Part shown: one piece after another, positions 29,111-37,564 of the stretch
Layout of the letters: each line of letters starts with the position of its first letter
How positions within the stretch are numbered: the first letter of the stretch is position 1
Source of the DNA: Allocoleopsis franciscana PCC 7113
Lineage (GTDB): Bacteria > Cyanobacteriota > Cyanobacteriia > Cyanobacteriales > Coleofasciculaceae
Length of the DNA: 64,000 nucleotides
NCBI RefSeq assembly: GCF_000317515.1
Contig: NC_019738.1
Location: forward strand, 7,218,001 to 7,282,000
Direction of reading: 5' to 3'
Notes under the pieces: model-generated
Told to the model about the DNA's origin: nothing
Seen by the model: only the letters and a program-made list of their open reading frames with translations
Database searches by the model: none
Made by a program: the position numbers and the translations under genes

Positions 29111-29986
29111 ATGGACATGGAACATACCCTAGGGCTTTGGCTGGCTGTACCTAGGGCTTCTGTATACTCTGTAGTCATCACGCCGGATGGTCATACGCTA
29201 CTCAGCGGTGGTGCAGATAAGACGATTTTAGTGTGGGACGTACACACGGCTCAACAACAGTACACCCTGAGAGGACATTCGGATTGGGTTTATTGTGTCG
29301 CCATCACGCCTGATAGCAAAACTATTGTCAGTGGCAGTTCGGACAAGACGATTAAACTCTGGAATCTTAAGAGTGCAAAAGAAATACAAACTCTTGAGGG
29401 ACATTTAGATACAGTCTGTTCTGTTGCCATAACACCCGATGGAAGAACAATAGTGAGTGGCAGCAGAGACACCACAATCAAAGTGTGGGATTTAAGCACT
29501 GGGCAAGAAATTCGCACTCTTACCCCTCACTCAGATTGGGTTTATTCGGTTGCGTTGACGCCTGATGGGCAAACAATCGTGAGTGCTTGTGCTGACGCAA
29601 CGATTCAGGTCGGTGATATTGGCAAACTTACGGGTCATACTGCCGGTGTCACATCTGTTGCAATAAGCCCCGATGGGCGATTGATTGTTAGTGGTAGCAT
29701 CGACGAAACGATTAAAATCTGGGACTTTGCTACAGGTCAACAACTACACACATTCACGGCTCATGCTGATGGTGTAACCTGTGTTGTCATAACACCCGAT
29801 GGTCAGAAAATAGTGAGTGGTGGGAATGATAAAACGGTCAAGGTGTGGGATTTAAAGACAGGCAAAAAAATTCATACTTTTACTGATTATGTCGAAGCCG
29901 TTTTATCGGTTGGGATGACACCAGATGGACGAATGATTGTCAGTGGTAGCCGTAATAGCGTGATTAAGTGGTGGGAAATGCCTTGA
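29111..29986 (+). CDS. Stand-alone WD40 protein (seven-blade propeller)
   Basis: This 291-residue protein is made almost entirely of seven WD40 repeats, enough for one closed beta-propeller. Repeats carry the TPDGxTIVSGSxDKTIKxWDL pattern. Blade 4 is shorter than the others: ATIQVGDIGKLTGH lacks about 8 residues of the usual strand and has Gly where the Trp should be. There is no signal peptide or membrane helix, and unpaired Cys residues occur in several blades, which fits a cytoplasmic protein. It lies just upstream of three kinases that end in similar propellers and may be a scaffold or a kinase paralogue that lost its kinase half. Confidence 0.88.
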   Translation: MDMEHTLGLWLAVPRASVYSVVITPDGHTLLSGGADKTILVWDVHTAQQQYTLRGHSDWVYCVAITPDSKTIVSGSSDKTIKLWNLKSAKEIQTLEGHLDTVCSVAITPDGRTIVSGSRDTTIKVWDLSTGQEIRTLTPHSDWVYSVALTPDGQTIVSACADATIQVGDIGKLTGHTAGVTSVAISPDGRLIVSGSIDETIKIWDFATGQQLHTFTAHADGVTCVVITPDGQKIVSGGNDKTVKVWDLKTGKKIHTFTDYVEAVLSVGMTPDGRMIVSGSRNSVIKWWEMP

Positions 29987-30159
29987 TACTTCTACAGCAA
30001 TCAAGCGTGTGAGATTTTTGTAGAGTGCGATCGCCTCAGCCATTAGCATCAAGCAAAATCTATAAAAATAGGCCAAACCTTGGCAATTGGAAAACTCACT
30101 TGCCAAATTAGTGTAGGTAAGGGATTTACTGCCCACCCCACTACCACAACATCAACGCC

Positions 30160-32562
30160 ATGCTGGGAATCACACTAAGTGGTCGCTACACAATCGTCAA
30201 ACACCTTGGAGGTGGAGGTTTCGGTCAAACGTACCTTGCCGAGGACTTGCAGTTACCTGGCAACCCAATATGTGTCGTCAAGCAACTCCAACCTAGATCT
30301 ACCAATCCGCTGGCGTTAAAGATAGCAAAACGTTTATTCGATAGAGAAGCCCAAGTTTTGTACAAGTTGGGTAACCATGACCAGATTCCCAGACTTTTGG
30401 CTCACTTTGAACAGAAGCAAGAGTTTTATCTTGTTCAGGAATTCATTGAAGGTCACGATCTTAAGCAAGAACTACAACTAGGTAAGCGGTTAAGCGAAAC
30501 CCAAGTCATTGCCATCTGCCAAGAACTTTTAAACATCTTAGAGTTTGTTCATCAACAAGATGTAATCCACCGCGATATCAAACCCGCTAACATCATCAGG
30601 CGCAAGCATGATGGCAAACTGGTTTTGATTGACTTTGGAGCCGTTAAAGAGGTCACGAATCACAGTGTTAACTCTGAAGGGCATAGCAGTTTAACCGTGG
30701 CAATTGGTTCACCAGGTTACATGCCGAATGAGCAACTCCGAGGCAAACCCCAATTTTGTAGTGATATCTATGCAGTGGGAATGCTGGGTATCCAAGGGCT
30801 TACAGGAGTCCTGCCGAGCCAGTTGCCAGAAGACCCCAAGACGTTGGAAATTATTTGGCGTGATCAGTGGCACCCCAATAAACTGCCTCAACAGGTACAA
30901 ACCAACTCTGAGTTAGCAGACGTGTTAGATCAAATGGTGCGCTACGACTACCGCCAGCGCTATCAAACCGCAACAGATGCATTACAGGCATTTCAAGGAC
31001 TAACCAATGCTTACTCATCCTCAACAACCGCTGCTGCCTCTGAATATCCCCTTCCCGAAGCGGCTGACCCGTTTGAATCCACTGTAACGTACCCTCGACC
31101 CGCGCAAGTGCCCGGTTCACCGTTGAACAGCACAATGGAAGCGGCTGACCCGTTTGAATCAACTGTAACGTACCCTCGACCCGCGCAAGTGCCCAGTTCA
31201 CCGTTGAATAGCACGATCGAGGCCGATGAACCCACACAAGCGCCACCTTCCCAGCAACTGCCAACTCCAGATGTCTCGGCAACTTTATTGGAGACACAGG
31301 TTAGTAACGAAACGACTGAGCCTTTGGTTTCTCAGTCCCGGAAGAAATCTTCTAGGTTGATGGCGATGGGGGCAGGTATTGTCACAGCTCTAGCTCTGGC
31401 AGTGGGAATTTCCCACGTTCAACAAAATAACGCAAAGACGCCGGAAAACGGGAACGTGGAGCAGAAGGTATCCCAAGTGGAGCCTGCAAAACAGAAGTCT
31501 CAAGGGTCTGAATCTCAAGCTGAATCAGCAAATTCACTAGCTCCATTAGAGAAGGGGTTGCAATCTGCTTCTGAAATATCTCCGCGTCCTCCCATTTCAG
31601 CGTCCCCGCCTGTCTTGCGTAACACATCTAATGCCTGGAATAACTCTGAAAAAATTGCTTTGGCTAACACCCTCATGGGTCATTCACAGAGGGTTAGTTC
31701 CATTGCTATTAGTTCAGATGGACAGTTGATAGCTAGTGGCAGCGAAGACAAAACGATCAAAGTATGGAACCTGGGTACAGGACAACTGCTGCGTACCCTC
31801 ACGGGACATTCAGAAGGCATTCGCTCCGCTGCTATCAGCCCGGATGGAAAGTGGCTAGCCAGTGGTGGTGATGACAAGACTATTAAGCTATGGAATCTGG
31901 ACACAGGAAAACTCCTGCGTACCCTCACAGGACATTCAGACATCGTTCAGTCTGTTACCATCAGTCCGGATGGAAAGTTGATAGCCAGTGGTAGTAATGA
32001 CAAGACCGTCAAGCTGTGGAATCTTGAGACTGGGCAGGAAATCCGCACGCTTACTGGTTTTTCATATTTTGTAGTATCGGTCGCTATCAGCCCCGATGGG
32101 CAGACCCTTGTCAGCGGTGCTGACAAAATCTACCTGTGGCATCTGCCCACTGGTAACCTGATTAGCACCATCTCTGACCCTTCAGGCAATGTTATTCCTT
32201 CCCTCGCCATGACGCCAGATGGTGAAACCCTTGTTAGTGGAAGCAATTGGGGTAAGTTTAGTCTGTGGAATCTGCGGAATCTTTTGAAGGGTTGTAAAGG
32301 GGTACAGCCGTGCCGCCCTACACAAATCGTCTCTGGATCTAATGGCGGCTGGGTTCAGTCCCTCGCCATCAGCCCCGATGGAAAAACTTTAGCGACGGGT
32401 AGCGATCGCGAAAATACAATCAAGTTGTGGAATGCATCCACAGGAGAACCAAGAATTACCATCTCGAACCGTTCAACTTCGGTTGAATCACTCGCGTTCA
32501 GTCCCGATGGTAAAACCCTTGTGACTAACGGTGAGGATGGAAAAATTGAGCTTTGGCGATAG
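30160..32562 (+). CDS. Ser/Thr protein kinase with C-terminal WD40 propeller (array member 1)
   Basis: This 800-residue membrane kinase has an N-terminal Hanks-type domain (about 1-280): glycine loop GGGGFG (17-22), ATP-anchoring Lys41, helix-C Glu63, catalytic HRDIKPAN with Asp139, and DFG Asp158. All key residues are present, so it should be active. A Pro/Ser/Thr linker holds a perfect-length 27-residue duplication (300-326 and 327-353). Arg/Lys residues then precede one transmembrane helix (about 400-418). Seven WD40 blades (about 505-800) follow and should lie outside the cytoplasm. Blades 5-6 are joined by an insert with Cys712 and Cys718. Signal and substrate are unknown. Confidence 0.93.
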   Translation: MLGITLSGRYTIVKHLGGGGFGQTYLAEDLQLPGNPICVVKQLQPRSTNPLALKIAKRLFDREAQVLYKLGNHDQIPRLLAHFEQKQEFYLVQEFIEGHDLKQELQLGKRLSETQVIAICQELLNILEFVHQQDVIHRDIKPANIIRRKHDGKLVLIDFGAVKEVTNHSVNSEGHSSLTVAIGSPGYMPNEQLRGKPQFCSDIYAVGMLGIQGLTGVLPSQLPEDPKTLEIIWRDQWHPNKLPQQVQTNSELADVLDQMVRYDYRQRYQTATDALQAFQGLTNAYSSSTTAAASEYPLPEAADPFESTVTYPRPAQVPGSPLNSTMEAADPFESTVTYPRPAQVPSSPLNSTIEADEPTQAPPSQQLPTPDVSATLLETQVSNETTEPLVSQSRKKSSRLMAMGAGIVTALALAVGISHVQQNNAKTPENGNVEQKVSQVEPAKQKSQGSESQAESANSLAPLEKGLQSASEISPRPPISASPPVLRNTSNAWNNSEKIALANTLMGHSQRVSSIAISSDGQLIASGSEDKTIKVWNLGTGQLLRTLTGHSEGIRSAAISPDGKWLASGGDDKTIKLWNLDTGKLLRTLTGHSDIVQSVTISPDGKLIASGSNDKTVKLWNLETGQEIRTLTGFSYFVVSVAISPDGQTLVSGADKIYLWHLPTGNLISTISDPSGNVIPSLAMTPDGETLVSGSNWGKFSLWNLRNLLKGCKGVQPCRPTQIVSGSNGGWVQSLAISPDGKTLATGSDRENTIKLWNASTGEPRITISNRSTSVESLAFSPDGKTLVTNGEDGKIELWR
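31057..31218 (+). repeat. 81-bp in-frame tandem duplication
   Basis: Units at 31057-31137 and 31138-31218 differ at only a few bases and encode the same 27-residue linker segment (EAADPFESTVTYPRPAQVP plus tail) twice in kinase 1. Kinase 2 has a single related ADPFEPTATYPR segment. Confidence 0.9.
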
Positions 32563-32606
32563 CGAAGCGAGAAGAGCGAAGCGCAGAACGCCTTAGGATA
32601 GGAAAT

Positions 32607-32624
32607 GCGATCGCGAAGCGCTGC
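32607..32624. repeat. HIP1-linked small dispersed repeat, copy 1
   Basis: The 18-mer GCGATCGCGAAGCGCTGC lies after kinase 1 and recurs exactly at 35875-35892, inside the coding part of kinase 3. It contains a HIP1 octamer. Confidence 0.7.
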
Positions 32625-32730
32625 TGCACAGTGCAGATCGCATTAAAGTACCTATCTTGGTGATCTGGTTGAGATACGTAGGCTGCAACAGTTAAAACTC
32701 CTTTCATCATTAGGGACAGCACATAATACC

Positions 32731-34851
32731 ATGTTGGGAAAAACTCTAAGTGGTCGCTACCATATTGTCCAACATCTCGGAGGCGGCGGTTTTGGTCAAA
32801 CTTACCTTGCCGAAGACTTACAGCTACCTAGCAACCCTTTATGCGTCGTCAAACAACTTAAGCCTAAGTCTACTGACTCATCGACGTTACAAACCGCAAA
32901 GCGTTTCTTCGATAGGGAAGCTGAAGTTCTGTACAAGTTGGGCAACCATGACCAGATTCCCCGACTTTTGGCTCACTTTGAGCAGGAGCAAGAATTTTAT
33001 CTGGTTCAGGAATGCATTGAAGGTCACGACCTCAAGCAAGAATTACCACGAGGTAAGCGCTTAACTGAAGCCCAGGTCATTGTCCTCTGTCAAGACATCT
33101 TGCAAATACTAGAGTTTGTCCATCAGCAACATGTGATTCACCGCGATATCAAACCCGCCAATATAATTAGGCGAAGGCAAGATGGAAAGCTTGTTCTGAT
33201 CGATTTTGGAGCCGTCAAAGAAGTCACGACTGGGGCCATTAACCCTTCAGGAAACACCAGTTTCAGCGTAGCAATTGGCTCACCGGGTTACATGCCCAAC
33301 GAGCAACTGGGCGGCAAACCCCAATTTTGTAGTGATATTTATGCTGTTGGGGTATTAGGTATCCAAGCTCTGACAGGGTTATCTTCCAGTCAGTTACCAC
33401 AAGACCTCAGGACGAGTGAAATTCTCTGGCGCGATAAGTGGCTGCACAACATGCCGCCCCAACAGGTACAAACCAGCCTTGAGCTGGCAGATGTTTTAGA
33501 TAAGATGGTGCGCTACGACTACCGCCAGCGCTACCAAACGGTGACAGAGGCACTGCAAGCATTTGAACAACTCACCATGGTTTACTGTGGCTCAACAACA
33601 GCCTCTATCTCTGAAGTTAGCTTCACCGAATCGGCTGACCCCTTTGAACCTACCGCAACTTACCCTCGGCTTCCTCTAGTTTCCGATATGCCGACGGATA
33701 CGATGGAATCCAAAGAACTGACACAAGCGCTACACTCCCAGCAACAGCCAACTTCAAAAACTTTGGGAAACTTATCAGACGGGCAAATTGCTGATGAAAC
33801 TATCACACCTTTGGTTTCGTCCCGTAAGAAATATCGTAAATTGATCGCGATTGGTGGAGGTATTGTTGCTTCCGTAAGTCTGGCCTTTGGTATCTACCAC
33901 GTTTATGGATATACCATGTCATTGGCAGAAAGTCAATGGGTACAAAGGATATCACTCTCAAAAACCCTTCCTGGAGATTCAAACTCTTTTAGTCCTGTGG
34001 CTATTAGCCCAGATGGCAAAACTCTTGCGAGTGGAAGTGAGGATGGAACCATCAAATTGTGGGATTTACAGACCGGGAAACTGAGAAATACACTGAAGAG
34101 ACCTCCATCATCCGATAAGCGTTCAAAAGCAGTTAGAGCGATCGCATTCAGCCCAGATGGTAAAAGTCTTGCTAGTGGGGGTGAGGACAACGGTATCAAG
34201 GTTTGGAATCTCGACACTAAAACATTACTCCACACTCTTTCCGAAAAATCGTATTGGATTAGCGCGTTAGCGATTAGCCCCGATAGTCAGACGCTTGTGG
34301 GTGGCAATGCCGACGGCTATATAACGATTGGGAATTTGAGAACTGGGGAACTCCAGAACTTTTTTGCTGGACATTCCATCATCGTTAACTCCCTCGCTAT
34401 CAGCCCAGATGGACAAACTGCCGTTAGCGGTAGCGATGATAATACCATCAAGGTCTGGGAAATTAAGACGGGGCAGTTAATTCACACGCTTACCCCCCCT
34501 GATTCTCGCCGCGTCTTCGCTGTTGCCATCAGTCCCGATGGAAAGACAATTGCCAGTGGCAGTGAGGATGGAGTCGTTAGGCTGTGGAATCTGGGCAGTG
34601 GAAAACTCATCCAAAGTTTGCCAGTTGGTTCAGCGTCGATTAATGTTGTCGCCTATAGAGTTGATGGACATACTCTCGTGAGTGGCAGTCGTGATGGAAC
34701 CATTCGGCTATGGGATGTCAGGACTCGAAAGGTGCTGCGGACTATGCCAGGGCATTCAGAACCGATTTATTCCCTTGCCTTGAGTCCGGATGAGCAGACA
34801 CTTGTGAGTAGCAGCAAGGATGAGACGATTAAAATTTGGCGAGTGCCATAG
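32731..34851 (+). CDS. Ser/Thr protein kinase with C-terminal WD40 propeller (array member 2)
   Basis: This 706-residue paralogue of the preceding kinase has the same order. The kinase domain carries GGGGFG (17-22), Lys41, Asp139 in HRDIKPAN and Asp158 in DFG. A linker follows, then RKKYRK and a transmembrane helix (about 371-391), and a seven-blade WD40 propeller (about 410-706). One blade has lost consensus residues (GGNADGYITIGNLRTGE), and the sixth is atypical (VAYRVDGHTLVSG). Unlike kinases 1 and 3, its propeller has no visible Cys pair. It starts 168 bp after kinase 1 and may be separately transcribed. The propeller is predicted outside the cytoplasm from the positive-inside rule. Confidence 0.93.
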   Translation: MLGKTLSGRYHIVQHLGGGGFGQTYLAEDLQLPSNPLCVVKQLKPKSTDSSTLQTAKRFFDREAEVLYKLGNHDQIPRLLAHFEQEQEFYLVQECIEGHDLKQELPRGKRLTEAQVIVLCQDILQILEFVHQQHVIHRDIKPANIIRRRQDGKLVLIDFGAVKEVTTGAINPSGNTSFSVAIGSPGYMPNEQLGGKPQFCSDIYAVGVLGIQALTGLSSSQLPQDLRTSEILWRDKWLHNMPPQQVQTSLELADVLDKMVRYDYRQRYQTVTEALQAFEQLTMVYCGSTTASISEVSFTESADPFEPTATYPRLPLVSDMPTDTMESKELTQALHSQQQPTSKTLGNLSDGQIADETITPLVSSRKKYRKLIAIGGGIVASVSLAFGIYHVYGYTMSLAESQWVQRISLSKTLPGDSNSFSPVAISPDGKTLASGSEDGTIKLWDLQTGKLRNTLKRPPSSDKRSKAVRAIAFSPDGKSLASGGEDNGIKVWNLDTKTLLHTLSEKSYWISALAISPDSQTLVGGNADGYITIGNLRTGELQNFFAGHSIIVNSLAISPDGQTAVSGSDDNTIKVWEIKTGQLIHTLTPPDSRRVFAVAISPDGKTIASGSEDGVVRLWNLGSGKLIQSLPVGSASINVVAYRVDGHTLVSGSRDGTIRLWDVRTRKVLRTMPGHSEPIYSLALSPDEQTLVSSSKDETIKIWRVP

Positions 34852-35135
34852 CCTAGATATTACTGGGAGAGGGGGATTTTGCAAGAAATCTATTTTTTAG
34901 GCGATCGCGCCAGCCTTTAAATTTCCTAACTGTCCAAGCTACACTAGCAAGTAGTTTTGATTACGAATCCGTAAGTCCCTGTAATCTACGACTGCAAAAA
35001 TATAAGGTGCATTTTACGTCAGTAAGTCAGTCAAATCGCTCCAATCTTTAGACTGCAAAAGTTAAAGCTCCTTTAATATTTCTTGATAAATACACATTTA
35101 GCTCGCTCCCTATAATCTGCCACTGCATCAAGGTC
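34852..35135. other. Intergenic region between kinases 2 and 3
   Basis: This is 284 bp of AT-rich DNA with a GGCGATCGCGCC HIP1 palindrome near 34902. I see no gene. Two segments resemble each other loosely (ACTGCAAAA near 34990 and 35051), perhaps remnants of duplication. Confidence 0.4.
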
Positions 35136-37241
35136 ATGCAAGGAAACACTCTTAATAGCCAGGGCGCAAACGCCATCATCGGGAAAATTCTTTGCGATCG
35201 CTTCCAAATTATCCAACACTTGGGAGGCGGGGGGTTTGGTCAGACTTACCTTGCCGAAGACTTACAGCAACCAAGTAACTCGCCGTGTGTTGTTAAGCAA
35301 CTCCAGCCCAAGTCTAAAAATCCAGATACCTTGCAAACTGCAAGAGTTTTGTTCGAGAGGGAAGCCAAAGTTCTTTACCAGTTGGGCGACCATCCTCAAA
35401 TTCCTGATATTAGAGCGGATTTTGAGCAGGATGAACAGTTTTATTTGGTTCAGGAATTCATTGATGGCGGTGAACTCAAGCAGGAACTCCCTGCTGGCAA
35501 GCGGTTGAGTGAAACCCAGGTTATCGCCCTGTTGCAGGAAATTTTACAAATCTTAGAGTTTGTCCACGACAAGGGTGTTATTCATCGAGATATCAAGCCC
35601 TCGAATTTAATCCGGCGCAAACAGGACGGTAAAATTGTCCTGATTGACTTTGGGGCGGTCAAACAAGTCAGCACTCAGATTGTTCATCCTGAAGGACAGA
35701 CAACGTTAACAGTAGCAATTGGTTCGCCCGGTTTCATGCCGAACGAACAACTCAGCGGTAAACCTCGATTTTGTAGTGATATCTATGCTGTGGGGATGCT
35801 GGGGATTCAGGCGCTTACAGGAATACCAGCCAATCAGCTACCCGAAGACCCCAGAACCAGTGAAATTATATGGCGCGATCGCGAAGCGCTGCCAGTGGAC
35901 GTTGACGTAGAGGTGAGTCAGCCGTTGGCGGATGTATTAGATAAAATGGTGCGCTACGACTATCGCCAACGCTTCCAAACGGCAACAGAAGCCCTTCAAG
36001 CGATTGCCTCACTGAAGAATCCGTCAAACTATGGCGATACGTCTGGCACCTACACCTTAACCAACCCTCCCGCCTCAACTGCATACGGTGTTACGGCAAC
36101 ACTACCACCTCAACCCTTATCCTCTAAGCCGTTAGTCACTTCAGCACCTGTTCAAAACGAGGTACAAGCAGGTAACGCGCCTATAAGTACCCTTGATAAG
36201 AAATCCTATTGGCTCAAGGGCATTGGTGCAGGACTTGTGGCAGCTACAGCATTGACTGTGGGATTTTACAAATTGCCCAATGTCAAATTTGTGAACACTA
36301 ATCAGTTATCCGCAAGTGGACACAAGACTTCACCCGTGAACACTCTCATCGGGCATTCCAACGAAGTCTACTCCGTTGCCATCAGTCGAGACGGGCAAAT
36401 TCTGGTCAGTGGAAGTGTTGACAAAAAAATCAAGTTGTGGAGTATGCCCGATGGAAAACCCCTGAAAACCTTGCCCGCACATCAGGATAAGGTAATGTCG
36501 GTTGCCATCAGCCCCGATGGACGGATAATAGCCAGTGGTAGTAAAGATGGGTCGATTAAACTCTGGAATTTGAAAACGGGACAACTTCTGCGTCCCCTGT
36601 CTGGACATTCTGACTACGTGTTGTCGGTTGCCTTTAGTCCTGATGGGCAGACTATTGCGAGTAGTAGTGCGGACAAGACTGTTAAGCTTTGGGATGTACG
36701 CACGGGGAAACAGGTGCGATCGCTTTCTGGACATTCCAACTGGGTTTATGCTGTGGCATTTAGTCCGGATGGAAAAACCCTTGCCGATGCTAGCGATGAT
36801 AAAACCATCAAGTTGTGGCATTTGCCCACAGGTAAGCTCATTACTACTCTATCTAGCCCTTCAGGTCAGGTTGTGCGTTCCGTTGCCTTCAGTCCAGATG
36901 GCAAAACTCTGGTCAGTGGGAGTTATGACCAAATTAATTTGTGGAACTTGGAGAATCTGTTAACGGGTTGTAAGGATGCATCGTCATGCAGTCCGATGAA
37001 GACGTTCTCCGGTAAATTAGGCATTGTTGACTCGATCGCGATTAGTCCTGATAGCCAGACTCTCGCCTGTGGGACTAAGGATAAGAGCATCAAGCTTTGG
37101 AATCTCCAGACAGGAAAACTGCAAAATACTATCTCCGGACTTTCTGACCCAATTCATACTCTCACATTCAGTCCTGATGGGAAAACCCTGGTGAGTGGGG
37201 GTAGCGAGGATGGGACAATTGAGGTTTGGCGATCGCGCTAG
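35136..37241 (+). CDS. Ser/Thr protein kinase with C-terminal WD40 propeller (array member 3)
   Basis: This 701-residue paralogue has a 13-residue longer N-terminus. Kinase residues are Lys54 (VVKQL), Asp152 (HRDIKPSN) and Asp171 (DFG), all intact. The segment after EIIWRD differs from the paralogues (REALPVDVDVEV) because an 18-bp dispersed repeat lies in the coding sequence there. A transmembrane helix lies at about 359-379 (WLKGIGAGLVAATALTVGF), then seven WD40 blades to the end. As in kinase 1, the blade 5-6 insert has a Cys pair (Cys612, Cys618). The propeller is inferred to be extracytoplasmic. Confidence 0.93.
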   Translation: MQGNTLNSQGANAIIGKILCDRFQIIQHLGGGGFGQTYLAEDLQQPSNSPCVVKQLQPKSKNPDTLQTARVLFEREAKVLYQLGDHPQIPDIRADFEQDEQFYLVQEFIDGGELKQELPAGKRLSETQVIALLQEILQILEFVHDKGVIHRDIKPSNLIRRKQDGKIVLIDFGAVKQVSTQIVHPEGQTTLTVAIGSPGFMPNEQLSGKPRFCSDIYAVGMLGIQALTGIPANQLPEDPRTSEIIWRDREALPVDVDVEVSQPLADVLDKMVRYDYRQRFQTATEALQAIASLKNPSNYGDTSGTYTLTNPPASTAYGVTATLPPQPLSSKPLVTSAPVQNEVQAGNAPISTLDKKSYWLKGIGAGLVAATALTVGFYKLPNVKFVNTNQLSASGHKTSPVNTLIGHSNEVYSVAISRDGQILVSGSVDKKIKLWSMPDGKPLKTLPAHQDKVMSVAISPDGRIIASGSKDGSIKLWNLKTGQLLRPLSGHSDYVLSVAFSPDGQTIASSSADKTVKLWDVRTGKQVRSLSGHSNWVYAVAFSPDGKTLADASDDKTIKLWHLPTGKLITTLSSPSGQVVRSVAFSPDGKTLVSGSYDQINLWNLENLLTGCKDASSCSPMKTFSGKLGIVDSIAISPDSQTLACGTKDKSIKLWNLQTGKLQNTISGLSDPIHTLTFSPDGKTLVSGGSEDGTIEVWRSR
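35875..35892 (+). repeat. HIP1-linked small dispersed repeat, copy 2 (inside kinase 3)
   Basis: This exact 18-bp match to 32607-32624 lies within the kinase 3 reading frame and encodes part of the divergent RDREALP segment. It appears to have been inserted or copied without breaking the frame. Confidence 0.7.
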
Positions 37242-37261
37242 GGTGGAAATGCGATCGCATT

Positions 37262-37438
37262 AAATTGGGTTCATTAATAATTAAAGAAAGGTTAGAAATA
37301 AGCGATCGGGAAACAGTAGAACAAATAAAGGAAAACCCTGACCTACAATACTTTCTCTTGTCAAACACACCCTCTGCAACGAAGCGCCGTATGAGGCCTC
37401 ACTCTTAGTGAGATTCAGAGAAAGAATAAATGCCAATT
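37262..37438 (+). pseudogene. Remnant of an IS5/IS1182-like transposase gene
   Basis: This fragment reads LGSLIIKERLEISDRETVEQ and continues to LQYF, then loses frame. Further on, homology resumes at the bases that encode APYEASLLVRFRERINANL in a second frame. It corresponds to the N-terminal third of the transposase at 37565 but differs at many bases, so it is an older, broken relative. It begins abruptly after the kinase 3 flank and ends at the left terminus of the intact IS. Confidence 0.8.
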
Positions 37439-37564
37439 TAGTTAGGGTTTGCTGTAAAAACCGGAAACCCTTAGCTATAAATAGTTTGAGCGGTCTTGAA
37501 AGTTGTTCAGCTCCCAGGAAATCTGGTAGAATCCCACAAAATCCTTGTACCAAGAGCAGGGAAA

